From positions 1 to 38,464 of IMG/VR virus record IMGVR_UViG_3300036780_000113: DNA of 38,464 bases; one strand, written 5' to 3'. Shown here in pieces: positions 7,326 through 14,805 of this stretch. The notes beneath the pieces were generated by a model that had not been told where the DNA came from, ran no database searches, and saw only the letters and a program-made list of their open reading frames with translations. The translations under genes were made by a program, and so were the position numbers. Source of the stretch: a virus. Numbering within the stretch: the first letter of the stretch is position 1; each line of letters opens with the position of its first letter.

Positions 7326-7577
7326 ATGCGGTACGTGTGGATTGGAGGCCGAGCCTACCTGTGGCGCGACCTCCTGAAGCAACGTCGCGACCAGAGGGAA
7401 GCCGCCAAGAAGAAGCAGCTCGTCTTATTCGACCTGAAAGAGGATGCGCGCCCGGCTTCCCAGCGCAACGCCGATGGCCGCTACTGCGAACCTACCCTGT
7501 TCGAGACTACTGGGCGCACGTCGTGTGATACGGCACCGGTTGCACAGGTGCGGGAGCCACGCTCAACCAAAGCCTAA
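7326..7577 (+). CDS. Small basic accessory protein (LFDLKEDARP type)
   Basis: This 83-aa protein has an N-terminal YVWIGGRAYLWRDLLKQR, a charged middle and the ending LFDLKEDARPASQR...RYCEPTLFE. I recall this pattern from small proteins next to CHC2 primase-like genes on proteobacterial elements, without a known role. It starts two bases after the primase-like stop, so the two genes are co-translated. A terminator follows 45 bases after its stop. Confidence 0.65.
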   Translation: MRYVWIGGRAYLWRDLLKQRRDQREAAKKKQLVLFDLKEDARPASQRNADGRYCEPTLFETTGRTSCDTAPVAQVREPRSTKA

Positions 7578-7622
7578 GCGCACCACCCCGAAAGGAGCGC
7601 ACCTAGGCCAGTATCGCGAACA

Positions 7623-7649
7623 CCCCTGCATCCGTGCAGGGGTTTTCTT
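7623..7649 (+). terminator. Intrinsic terminator after the primase unit
   Basis: An 8-bp stem (CCCCTGCA 7623-7630 with TGCAGGGG 7635-7642) has a 4-base loop and is followed by TTTTCTTT. Confidence 0.9.
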
Positions 7650-7699
7650 TGTCGATTACCTTTGCTATGCAAGTCGGCGTTTAGGGGGCGCGGTGGTGG

Positions 7700-8077
7700 A
7701 TGAAGATAGACCAAGAACTGCGCGCCGCAAACTTTACGGATTCCGGGGTCACACGATTTCTTCTGACAGAGGAAGCGTACAGCGAAGAGCTTTTTAATAG
7801 AGCCGTTGCGCTAGGTAATGCCGACAAAGCCTCCGATACTCCACTTGAAGTCACTCACGATCATGTCCGCAAAGCTGCACAAGCGATTAGTGTGGCCCCC
7901 AAAAAAGAGTCCGCTTGGCATGTAGGCGGTCAGATCGGCGAGTATCTTTGCGTTGCCGCTGCTAGCGTGGGCGCCAATAACCTTCCCAAATCGTGGGCGA
8001 TAATCTTGTTTGGCGTTTCGTTGGCGCTCGGAATTACCTTGTTTGTCGCCCGCATGACCTGGAATCGAAGCGCATGA
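7700..8077 (+). CDS. Small two-part membrane protein A
   Basis: This 125-aa protein has a soluble N-terminal helical domain ending in LEVTHDHVRKAAQAI, then two hydrophobic segments (about residues 80-94 and 98-117). The next gene repeats this order with LEITASDVKEAAHGY. The helix with T..DV..A is like the last helix of a histone fold (I/V-T-x-x-D-V/I-x-x-A), but this match is weak. The function is unknown. It overlaps the next gene by ATGA, so the pair is made together. A G-rich GGTGG just upstream may help initiation. Confidence 0.7.
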   Translation: MKIDQELRAANFTDSGVTRFLLTEEAYSEELFNRAVALGNADKASDTPLEVTHDHVRKAAQAISVAPKKESAWHVGGQIGEYLCVAAASVGANNLPKSWAIILFGVSLALGITLFVARMTWNRSA

Positions 8078-8529
8078 AAATAATCTACACGCCAGCCGCC
8101 CGCGAAGAAATGAACGCCTTCACGACAGCGGCCGTCAATGACCTACAGGAAGCTATCCGCGCCAAGAAGGAAGTTCTCGGAGACGAGGTGCTCGAAATTA
8201 CCGCATCAGATGTAAAAGAGGCCGCGCACGGATACGGCGCTAAGGATAGGACCGCACGAAAATTGACCGTTGTACAGTTAGGCAGCAACTTGTATATAAT
8301 ATTTGGTCTTGCCGTGGCATTTTACGGAGTGTTCTACAAAGAAATCACCATCGCGCTTCGCGAAAATAGCTTTCAGGTTGGGCTCGTCGGATCAGGAGTG
8401 TGTTTTGCCATTCTTGGCGTAGTGATGCGCACTTATTTTTTATCGCGTCTTCGAGAACGAGAGTTTGAGCGCGCCAAACTGCGCCGTATTGAAGAGCAGG
8501 CAAAATCAAGAAACATAGATAAGGGGTGA
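8074..8529 (+). CDS. Small two-part membrane protein B
   Basis: This 151-aa protein has an N-terminal helical domain (YTPAAREEMNAFTTAAVND, LEITASDVKEAAHGY) followed by two membrane helices (about 68-83 and 98-118) and a basic cytoplasmic tail (LREREFERAKLRRIEEQ). The architecture repeats that of the gene before it, and the two overlap by ATGA, which suggests partners or ancient duplicates. The start MKIIYTPAAREEM looks superficially like ParE toxins, but the membrane helices argue against that. The role is unknown; superinfection exclusion or membrane tethering of DNA are possibilities. Confidence 0.7.
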   Translation: MKIIYTPAAREEMNAFTTAAVNDLQEAIRAKKEVLGDEVLEITASDVKEAAHGYGAKDRTARKLTVVQLGSNLYIIFGLAVAFYGVFYKEITIALRENSFQVGLVGSGVCFAILGVVMRTYFLSRLREREFERAKLRRIEEQAKSRNIDKG

Positions 8530-8541
8530 GGTGTAGGTATG

Positions 8542-8550
8542 TGCTACACT
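8542..8550 (+). promoter_or_regulatory. Extended -10 promoter ahead of the packaging genes
   Basis: TGCTACACT (8542-8550) fits TGn plus a -10 box. Transcription would start near 8557 and give a 23-base leader without an SD site before ATG 8580. It is well placed to start the terminase and head operon. Confidence 0.5.
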
Positions 8551-8579
8551 GAAATTAATCAACTTAATCAAATGCACCT

Positions 8580-8810
8580 ATGGACGCTCCCACCAAATCG
8601 CCGCTAGCTCTCACGCCTGACCAACAAGACAAGCTCATTAAGATGAGGGTCGAGCGCTTCAAAGAAAAGTACGACAAGATCGTCGCTGAAACCGGCCTCA
8701 TGCACTTCGCGCTGCTCTCTACGCCGGCAGGTGATATCTCTGTGCCACTGCTCATTCTCCCTATCAATCTCGGGAACGAGAAGAAAAAGCCAGTGCTCGA
8801 CGCCGCATAG
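8580..8810 (+). CDS. Hypothetical 76-aa protein before the terminase
   Basis: I do not recognise this family. The protein begins MDAPTKSPLALTPDQQDKL, has a helical charged middle and ends in a hydrophobic and then basic tail (VPLLILPINLG, EKKKPVLDAA). It precedes the small terminase by two bases, so it belongs to the packaging operon. No SD site is visible. An out-of-frame ATG at 8572 opens a short overlapping frame. Confidence 0.6.
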   Translation: MDAPTKSPLALTPDQQDKLIKMRVERFKEKYDKIVAETGLMHFALLSTPAGDISVPLLILPINLGNEKKKPVLDAA

Positions 8811-8812
8811 CT

Positions 8813-9112
8813 ATGGCGCGCGGCGGTAAACGACCGGGTGCGGGTAGGAAGCCGGGCAAAACATTGCGTCTACTTGAGATGCTCAACGACAAAGGCACTC
8901 ACGACAAAACCGACTATCTGGCCGAGTTCATGAATTACCTCATCGACAACTACAAAGAGGACACGCGCCTCATGGTGTGGATGGGCGACCACATCTTCGG
9001 CAAAGCGCCGCAAGCGCTCGACATCACGACTGATGGCGAATCGCTCAACGGACCAATGTCCGATCTTCCCAATGAAGAGCTTGAAAAAATCAGCCAAGGC
9101 CGAGCTGGCTAA
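8813..9112 (+). CDS. terS: Small terminase-like protein
   Basis: This 99-aa protein begins MARGGKRPGAGRKPGKTLR, an AT-hook-like start common to phage small terminases and packaging proteins. A helical middle follows (YLAEFMNYLIDNYKED, MVWMGDHIFGKAPQ). Its place directly before the large terminase, overlapping it by 41 bases, is the main support. It would recognise the packaging site and recruit the large subunit. It is shorter than P22 gp3, so the family link is by context and start motif only. Confidence 0.75.
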   Translation: MARGGKRPGAGRKPGKTLRLLEMLNDKGTHDKTDYLAEFMNYLIDNYKEDTRLMVWMGDHIFGKAPQALDITTDGESLNGPMSDLPNEELEKISQGRAG

Positions 9113-10520
9113 ACGCGAGCTTGCACGGCGCAGGCTGCTCGATTTCGTCCTCTTCAATTTCCCTGATTACAAGGTCAACTGGCATCACCGCATCCTCATT
9201 GAGAAGCTGGAAGCGGTCGAGCGAGGAAAAATCAAACGGCTCATCGTCACGATGCCACCGCGCCACGGCAAAAGCGAAGTCGTCTCAGTTCAATTCCCAG
9301 CTTGGGCGATAGGCAGAAACTCAGACCGCAATATCATCGAAGCAAGCTATTCCGCCGACCTTGCCGTTGATTTCGGCCGGCAGGTTCGCAACATCGTGGC
9401 GAGCGAGCGCTATCGTTTCCTGTTCCCGAATGTGAGCCTTGCTGAAGACAGTCAGGCGAAAGGCAAGTGGAACACGAATGCACGCGGCGTATACAACGCT
9501 GTTGGTGTAGGCGGCGCAACGACCGGCAAAGGCGCTGACCTGCTTCTGATCGACGACCCGATCAAGAACCGGCAGGATGCTGAGAGCGAAACCGTACGTG
9601 CCTCAGTGTGGGACTGGTACACCTCGACCGCTCGCACTCGTCTTTCGCCGGAAGGCGCCATCGTGGTCGTCATGACCCGCTGGCACGACGATGACCTCGT
9701 AGGCCGGCTGCTGCGCTCCGAGAATGCTGCCCACTGGGAGCAAGTACACTTTCCGGCCGTGGCGACCGCCAAGGAACGATTTCGTGGCTCTGGCGAGGCT
9801 CTATGGCCTGACCACTTCTCCCTGCCTATCCTTGAGGAGACGAAACGCGACATCGGCTCATACGACTGGTCCAGCCTCTACCAAGGATCGCCACTCGATA
9901 GCGAAAGCCAAGAGTTCCGCAAGGAGTTCTTTCACTCTCGCAGCGAGGATGACTTAAAAGACAAGCGCCTCAATCGCTATCTGACCATCGACTTAGCCTT
10001 TTCCGACAAGGAGACGGCTGACGACCTCGGGTTTTGCGACAACCGAGTTGACCCCAAGAACTGCTGGAACCTGCGTGCATGGAAGCGAAAGATGAGCCCC
10101 AAGGACTTCATCGACTATCTATTCACGCTGCACGCCGAGAACAACTACACGCAAATCGGCATCCTCGATAAGCACTCGCAGTACACCATCGTCATTGCGC
10201 CGTTCATTGAGGAGGAATGCAGGAAGCGCAACAAGTTTCTTCCTATCCTGCCCATTAAGACGCAGGACACGTCCAAAGAGCTACGCATCCGTGCGCTCCT
10301 GCCGCGCTACCTCAATCACAGCGTCTACCACCTCGATGGCGCGTGCGTTGACCTAGAGGAGCAGCTTTTGCGCTTTCCCAAGGGCGTGCATGACGACGTT
10401 GCCGATGCGACTGCCGGCATGGTTGGCTTTGCCGAAGCACCAAACTCCGACGAGCTGGACTTCTTCTATCGGCGCTCCAACGCGGCTATCAACAGGCAGC
10501 CAAACAACAATGCCTTGTAG
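9072..10520 (+). CDS. terL: Large terminase subunit
   Basis: This 482-aa packaging motor cuts concatemeric DNA and pumps it into the prohead. The ATPase domain has Walker A MPPRHGKSE (61-69) and Walker B LLLIDDP with Asp161 and Asp162, plus the coupling-type segment VVMTRWHDDDLVGRL. The nuclease domain starts around Asp307 (TIDLAFSDKE), with FLPILPIKTQ and a final acidic patch HDDVADATAG. ATG 9072 is taken because similarity starts there; an in-frame ATG at 9033 would add 13 residues. The length fits P22-like and related terminases. Confidence 0.95.
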   Translation: MKSLKKSAKAELAKRELARRRLLDFVLFNFPDYKVNWHHRILIEKLEAVERGKIKRLIVTMPPRHGKSEVVSVQFPAWAIGRNSDRNIIEASYSADLAVDFGRQVRNIVASERYRFLFPNVSLAEDSQAKGKWNTNARGVYNAVGVGGATTGKGADLLLIDDPIKNRQDAESETVRASVWDWYTSTARTRLSPEGAIVVVMTRWHDDDLVGRLLRSENAAHWEQVHFPAVATAKERFRGSGEALWPDHFSLPILEETKRDIGSYDWSSLYQGSPLDSESQEFRKEFFHSRSEDDLKDKRLNRYLTIDLAFSDKETADDLGFCDNRVDPKNCWNLRAWKRKMSPKDFIDYLFTLHAENNYTQIGILDKHSQYTIVIAPFIEEECRKRNKFLPILPIKTQDTSKELRIRALLPRYLNHSVYHLDGACVDLEEQLLRFPKGVHDDVADATAGMVGFAEAPNSDELDFFYRRSNAAINRQPNNNAL

Positions 10521-10524
10521 CGTG

Positions 10525-10565
10525 TGATACGATTCAGGAAGTGCGCTTACAAATCAGTTTTTAAT
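10525..10565 (+). promoter_or_regulatory. Extended -10 box and 7-codon leader frame
   Basis: TGATACGAT (10525-10533) fits TGn plus a -10 box. Seven bases later a GTG (10541) opens a 7-codon frame that ends in TAA at 10562-10564, one base before the ATG of the next gene. The frame could be a leaderless mini-ORF that couples translation into the next gene. This rests on pattern only. Confidence 0.35.
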
Positions 10566-10790
10566 ATGCTTCCTCCAAGCAACAAATCCATGGCAGACGA
10601 ACAAGCAGATGCAGCAGCCGCCGTAGCGGCGACCGAGACCGTCGAAGCCGACATCGAGAACGCGCCAGCCGCAACCGTTCCTCTCACTGTCGTTTCCGGC
10701 GTTCTCAATCTCGCGCTTTCCGACGGGACGAATGTAACGCTCGATGTTACCCCAACCACGGAACCCGCGGCTGACGCTCCGGCATCCTAA
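10566..10790 (+). CDS. Small acidic Ala/Thr-rich protein
   Basis: This 74-aa protein is very acidic and alanine-rich in its first half (DEQADAAAAVAATETVEAD). A short beta-type core follows (VPLTVVSGVLNLALSDGTNV), then an Ala/Pro-rich tail. The function is unknown. It lies between terminase and portal and is closed by its own terminator. The start could be 10566 or the later ATG at 10590; the first is chosen because it follows the leader frame by one base. Confidence 0.55.
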   Translation: MLPPSNKSMADEQADAAAAVAATETVEADIENAPAATVPLTVVSGVLNLALSDGTNVTLDVTPTTEPAADAPAS

Positions 10791-10796
10791 GCAACC

Positions 10797-10818
10797 AGAC
10801 GCCACTCCGGCGTCTTTT
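10797..10818 (+). terminator. Intrinsic terminator between terminase and portal units
   Basis: A 7-bp stem (AGACGCC at 10797-10803 with GGCGTCT at 10809-10815) has a 5-base loop and runs into TTTT. Confidence 0.85.
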
Positions 10819-10858
10819 GCTATACACAGCTTGCAATTACAGCGCTTGTTGAAGCGAG

Positions 10859-10867
10859 TGCTATCAT
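10859..10867 (+). promoter_or_regulatory. Leaderless-type promoter of the portal operon
   Basis: TGCTATCAT (10859-10867) is an extended -10 box whose end lies six bases before ATG 10874, so the transcript should start at or next to the start codon. The preceding terminator makes a promoter here necessary. Confidence 0.65.
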
Positions 10868-10873
10868 TCATTC

Positions 10874-11188
10874 ATGCCAAAATCTCCCACAAAGCGTATA
10901 GTCAAAACGAAGATTACTAAGCCAAGGGCAAAGAAGCCTGAACTGGCAGCCGCGTACAAAATCATCATGCGTGTTGGCGGCGAAACTCATATCGCTTACA
11001 ACGACAATCCGCTCGAAGCGCTGTTAGAACTCAAGCCAGACAAGATACCGGCCAAAGCCATCTTCACGCTTGAGCATGACGGCAAAAGCGCAACGCTCAT
11101 TCGTAGAGCCCAGTGGGCGCGTCTTACCCTCAATCGCCGTGCTGTCGCGTTCTATCTCGCCCGCAACCTCGAACGGCTGCTCAAGTAG
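10874..11188 (+). CDS. Hypothetical basic 104-aa protein
   Basis: The protein opens with a very basic stretch (MPKSPTKRIVKTKITKPRAK). A compact domain follows with IIMRVGGETHIAYNDNPLEALLELKP, FTLEHDGKSATLIRR and a helical end RAVAFYLARNLERLLK. I do not recognise the family. It starts six bases after an extended -10 box and stops two bases before the portal ATG. A head-assembly or nucleic-acid-binding role fits the context, but this is inference. Confidence 0.65.
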   Translation: MPKSPTKRIVKTKITKPRAKKPELAAAYKIIMRVGGETHIAYNDNPLEALLELKPDKIPAKAIFTLEHDGKSATLIRRAQWARLTLNRRAVAFYLARNLERLLK

Positions 11189-11190
11189 TC

Positions 11191-13077
11191 ATGAAGGACG
11201 TTTACGAGTACATCCGGCAGGAGGAAATCAACTACAAGACCATGCGCGTGCCCGTCACCGACGGATACGAATGGTCGATGCCCGAACACATCAGGAAATG
11301 CACGCTTTACCGTGATTCAAAATTCACGAGCGGCGCAGACGATGGCAGCCGCCCATTCAAGAACATCGTGCGCCGTATCGTCAACCTTCAGCATTACGCT
11401 ACCGGCTTTGATGTAAAAGATATTGAGCCGTTTGTTGATAATCCCGACGACTATTTCAAGTCACTCATGGTGCGGAAATATTTTGAGAAATGGGCGCGAG
11501 CTAACGGCCTCGATACCTACATCGACCAGAAGACTGAAAGCTATGTCGATTTTGGCGGTGCGCTCACCAGACACGTCAACCAGGTCGCGCCGGAGGTTGT
11601 GCCGCTCCAATCAATTGCCTTTTGCGACCAAAGCGACATCCTCTCCGGTCCCATTTGTATAAAGCACCAGTTTTCACCATCCGAGCTTCGAGACTTTGCA
11701 GAGAATGGTTGGAAGAATATCGACCGCGTTATCCAGCTCGCCCGCGACAGCAAGACCGAGACATCGCTCTCGGGCATCACCGAGCGCGTCGTTAAGACAC
11801 CCGGAAAGTACGTCGAAGTGTACGAGCTTGACGGCATGTTCCCGCGCTCCTGGCTCATGGATAAAGCGGATGCCACTGAGGACGACGAAAAAACCTACAC
11901 TCAGCAGCTTCACATCATCACGTTCTACGAGGATAGCGAAGGCAACGAGGCGGGTATCCCGTTGTTTCAGGGCAATGGCGATCCCAAGAAGTACAAGTTT
12001 ATAGCCCGTGACCCCATCTTCGGCCGCGCACTCGGCATGAGCGCCATCGAGGAGCTGTTCGACGCACAGATATGGACCAACTACGCCATGATCCGGCTGC
12101 AAGGCATGCTCGACACTGCCGCCAAGTGGATAGGCCAAACCGCCGACCAATCCTTCAAGACGCGCAACAAGCTCACCGAACTTGAGAATGGTGAAATCCT
12201 TACGCACAACGGTAGCCCGGTCGAACCCATCAACACACGCCCCTTGTCTGCCGATCTCTTCGAAAAAGCACTCGATATGTGGGACGAGCACGCGCAGAAC
12301 ATCGGCTCGGCTGGCGATGCCATCCTTGGCGAGCGGCCATCCTCCGGCACCCCGTTCGCGCTTCAACAGCTCAATGCCCAGCAGCAGAACAACGTCCATG
12401 AATACCGCCGCGGCAAGCTCGCTGTATCGCTCGCGGAAGAGTTCCGCGACTGGTATCTGCAAGACTTTGCGAGGGCGCTTTCCAACGAACAGACGTTTAT
12501 GGCCGACCTTTCACTCGAAGAGCTTCAGTACGTCGCCGAGCAGTGCGCCCAGTACGAGACCAAGGAGATGGTCAAGCGTCGGGTAATCGCTGGCAACAGT
12601 GCAAACCTCAACCCGCAGGCCATCGGCTCATACCAAGATGGCGTTAAAGGCGCGGTGCTGAAGAAGGGCAACAAGCAGTTTTTCAAGGCGCTCAAAGGCG
12701 ACCTGAAGAGATTGCCCATCGACGTGGAAATCAATGTCGCCGGCAAGCAGAAAGACCTTGCGGGCATGACCGACAAGCTCGTGAACGTGTTCCGCACCAT
12801 CGTCGCCAACCCGACCGTGCTTCAGATCCCGGCCATGGCGAAGCTCTTCAATCAAATCCTCGAATACTCTGGCCTCGACCAAATCGACTTTTCACAAGCA
12901 CAGCCGCAGGGTCAGAACGGTTCATCGACGAAAATCACCGAAGCCATCAATTTCAAAGACTTGCCTCCCGACGGTCAGACGCAGCTTGCCGCTCAGGCCG
13001 GTATCAAAATCCAATCGCAGCCGAGCCCGTTATCCCCACCTGCCGGAGCGCCAGTAGCCGCCGCACCTGCGGTATGA
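11191..13077 (+). CDS. Portal protein, P22-like
   Basis: This 628-aa protein forms the ring through which DNA enters the head. It starts like P22-type portals with a charged helical region (YEYIRQEEINYKTM) and then RDSKFTSGADDGSRPFKNIVRRIVNLQHYATGFDV. The middle has the long beta and wing region, and the C-terminal third is helical and Gln-rich, ending in a Pro/Ala-rich tail. The length suits podovirus portals and exceeds siphovirus ones (about 400-500). Position after terminase and before scaffold and coat supports it. ATG 11191 follows the previous stop directly; a longer in-frame start overlaps that gene. Confidence 0.9.
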   Translation: MKDVYEYIRQEEINYKTMRVPVTDGYEWSMPEHIRKCTLYRDSKFTSGADDGSRPFKNIVRRIVNLQHYATGFDVKDIEPFVDNPDDYFKSLMVRKYFEKWARANGLDTYIDQKTESYVDFGGALTRHVNQVAPEVVPLQSIAFCDQSDILSGPICIKHQFSPSELRDFAENGWKNIDRVIQLARDSKTETSLSGITERVVKTPGKYVEVYELDGMFPRSWLMDKADATEDDEKTYTQQLHIITFYEDSEGNEAGIPLFQGNGDPKKYKFIARDPIFGRALGMSAIEELFDAQIWTNYAMIRLQGMLDTAAKWIGQTADQSFKTRNKLTELENGEILTHNGSPVEPINTRPLSADLFEKALDMWDEHAQNIGSAGDAILGERPSSGTPFALQQLNAQQQNNVHEYRRGKLAVSLAEEFRDWYLQDFARALSNEQTFMADLSLEELQYVAEQCAQYETKEMVKRRVIAGNSANLNPQAIGSYQDGVKGAVLKKGNKQFFKALKGDLKRLPIDVEINVAGKQKDLAGMTDKLVNVFRTIVANPTVLQIPAMAKLFNQILEYSGLDQIDFSQAQPQGQNGSSTKITEAINFKDLPPDGQTQLAAQAGIKIQSQPSPLSPPAGAPVAAAPAV

Positions 13078-13078
13078 T
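13073..13078 (+). promoter_or_regulatory. Leaderless-type -10 box overlapping the portal stop
   Basis: TATGAT (13073-13078) includes the portal stop codon TGA and ends six bases before the GTG start at 13085. The spacing matches other leaderless-type starts in the prophage. Confidence 0.45.
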
Positions 13079-13084
13079 TCCACT

Positions 13085-13372
13085 GTGAACCCGATCTCTT
13101 TAACTGACACAGAACGAACAGCCATCATCGGCTTTTGCTCGAACACGACTGCATTTGAAGCCGTCAAGAAGGTCGTGCTTTCCGCACTCAATATCACCCT
13201 GGCAGACATAAGGACTGAAGCCCTCACCACGCCCAACTCAGACAACTCCAGTCTGGGAGAAGCGGTGCGCGCTCACGCGCAAGCCGCTGACCTTGTCGAG
13301 GAAGGGTTCAGTCGATTGCAGCAAGTGCGCGACAAGGATCAGCCGAGAGTATCCACTAACCCAGCCCTATGA
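13085..13372 (+). CDS. Hypothetical 95-aa helical protein
   Basis: This GTG-started protein is mostly helical: ISLTDTERTAIIGFCSNTTA, then AVKKVVLSALNITLADIRTEAL and AHAQAADLVEEGFSRLQQVRD. I do not recognise the family. It lies between portal and scaffold, so an assembly role is possible. Its stop overlaps the next start by ATGA. A TATGAT box six bases before the GTG suggests a leaderless start. Confidence 0.65.
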   Translation: MNPISLTDTERTAIIGFCSNTTAFEAVKKVVLSALNITLADIRTEALTTPNSDNSSLGEAVRAHAQAADLVEEGFSRLQQVRDKDQPRVSTNPAL

Positions 13373-13761
13373 CCATGAAATCGTACCAATGGTTCCTCAT
13401 CGTATTCGCCGTCATCGTTCTCATCGCCACGATTTTGCAGTTTCGACCGGCGCTTGCCGCGGCACCGAATGGACTGCGCGCCGTTTTGGCGACCACCTCA
13501 ACGCAGATCGTCGGTCCGCAAAGCATCAACAAGCTCTTTAGCGCAGACAACACATGCAATTCCCGCGTAATCACTACCTATGCAAACCCCATCATGCTTT
13601 CGTTTGACGCTCTCTCAAGCACCAGCCCAAGCGGCATCAACGGCCACTTGCAGCCGGCGAGCACGACCGTCGCCTACGATTCCGCGCTGTATGGCTGCGG
13701 GTTGTGGTCGGCATGGGGCTTCACCGCTTCGACGAGTCCGACGATATCAGAGTTCGACTAA
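13369..13761 (+). CDS. Exported or membrane-anchored protein in the head operon (1)
   Basis: This 130-aa protein has a Sec-type signal or anchor at its start: MTMKSYQWF, then LIVFAVIVLIATILQF and a possible cleavage site near ALAAAPNG. The rest is Thr/Ser-rich with two or more Cys (NTCNSRV, YGCGLW), which would suit disulphides outside the cytoplasm. It is coupled by ATGA to the gene before it. The next gene has the same layout. A role as a virion protein is doubtful with a signal peptide, so a lysogen surface or assembly-anchor role is possible. Confidence 0.65.
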   Translation: MTMKSYQWFLIVFAVIVLIATILQFRPALAAAPNGLRAVLATTSTQIVGPQSINKLFSADNTCNSRVITTYANPIMLSFDALSSTSPSGINGHLQPASTTVAYDSALYGCGLWSAWGFTASTSPTISEFD

Positions 13762-13772
13762 CCAATAACCAT

Positions 13773-14285
13773 ATGAACAACGCATTAACAGCAGGGCTTA
13801 TCGTTCTCGCAATCGCAACCGGATGGCTATACTTCCGTCCAACGACTGCTTCAACGCCGATACTCGGTTCCGTCACCAGTTCACAAGCTCTGACGAGCCC
13901 GTACTGCGTGGATGGCTACTGTCACTACGACTTTCAGCATCAGTTCACGGCTGCTACGACGACGCCATGGAACCAGACGGGGCCAAGCGCAACAACCACG
14001 CTCGGCAAATTCGGCTGCACATTCTTTGGCGCGGCTTCAACGACTGCGGCAACCGAATGGCTCGCAACGTCAACGACGAACGACGCTTCCACTACGCTTA
14101 TTGGCCAGTTCGCGACTGCCGCCAACGCCGGGGGGACTCTCGTCTCAACGACGACCTATAACAACGGCACGCTCGTACCACCAAATACGCACTTCGTGTT
14201 GGCGATGACCGGCGGTGTCGGAACGTTCAGTCCAACCGGCGCGTGCTTCCTCACACTTAATGCAGTCGCCCCTAGCTCACCGTAG
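13773..14285 (+). CDS. Exported or membrane-anchored protein in the head operon (2)
   Basis: This 170-aa protein starts MNNALTAGLIVLAIATGWLY, a short anchor or signal. A Thr/Ala/Ser-rich beta-type domain follows with Cys pairs (YCVDGYCHYDF) and a final GTFSPTGACFLTLNA. The layout repeats that of the gene just before it, and both contain WxxWGF- or YGC-like short motifs. Low-complexity repeats of AST/TTT are typical of exported Parcubacteria-type proteins. The function is unknown. Confidence 0.65.
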   Translation: MNNALTAGLIVLAIATGWLYFRPTTASTPILGSVTSSQALTSPYCVDGYCHYDFQHQFTAATTTPWNQTGPSATTTLGKFGCTFFGAASTTAATEWLATSTTNDASTTLIGQFATAANAGGTLVSTTTYNNGTLVPPNTHFVLAMTGGVGTFSPTGACFLTLNAVAPSSP

Positions 14286-14286
14286 T

Positions 14287-14493
14287 ATGGCTCCGATCAA
14301 GAAAAGCGGCTCCTACGACGGCAAAAGCAATGCGCTCGGCCATGGCGGACGTGCCGCGCAGCTCAAAGCGGAGGGGGTACCGGGTGGCGTCATCGGCGAC
14401 CTTGCCCGAAAGGCACACGCGGCACCGGGGCAGAAGAATTACCACGGCAAGACGCCGGGGAGCATCAGCCACCCGCACAAGCACACTTATTAA
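14287..14493 (+). CDS. Small basic Gly/Lys/His-rich protein (1)
   Basis: This 68-aa protein (MAPIKKSGSYDGKSNALGHG ... GKTPGSISHPHKHTY) is rich in Gly, Lys and His and has no hydrophobic core. It resembles the following small gene in composition. Small basic proteins between portal and coat could bind DNA or act as head decoration or assembly factors; this is inferred. It starts one base after the preceding stop. Confidence 0.6.
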   Translation: MAPIKKSGSYDGKSNALGHGGRAAQLKAEGVPGGVIGDLARKAHAAPGQKNYHGKTPGSISHPHKHTY

Positions 14494-14507
14494 TTCACCT
14501 CACGATC

Positions 14508-14699
14508 ATGGCTTCATACGGAAAAACGGGCGGTAGAGTGAGCAAGACCGGGGTCGCGACGAGCATGGCTGGCGCTGCCGTGAAAGCGGCATCCGGCCAT
14601 CACTCTAGCCTCAAAGGCGGTGCCAAAGCCGGCACGACTGCTCACATGCACTCAACGCCTGACATCGGTGCTTCAATGAAGTTCGGCAAGAAGGCGTAA
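14508..14699 (+). CDS. Small basic Gly/Lys/His-rich protein (2)
   Basis: This 63-aa protein (MASYGKTGGRVSKTGVATSM ... MKFGKKA) is a second small, basic, Gly- and His-containing protein. It shares the SYG/GK and AHxH-type composition with the gene before it, and the two may be diverged copies. It precedes a 106-base gap and the scaffold gene. The role is unknown. Confidence 0.6.
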   Translation: MASYGKTGGRVSKTGVATSMAGAAVKAASGHHSSLKGGAKAGTTAHMHSTPDIGASMKFGKKA

Positions 14700-14805
14700 G
14701 CCTACGGTTCTCGATCCGTCCAAAATTGAACTTATGAGTTATTCCTCTTCAAAAGGAATCAAGGTTCTCACTTCTCCTCGAAAGTGAATAACCACTTCTC
14801 ATTTT

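Noticed and set aside
8074-8120. ParE-like toxin reading of MKIIYTPAAREEM
   Set aside because: The protein continues into two membrane helices and has no antitoxin partner; the neighbour is a look-alike membrane protein.
11674-12462. 262-aa minus-strand frame inside the portal gene
   Set aside because: It is an antisense shadow that arises from the codon bias of the portal gene.
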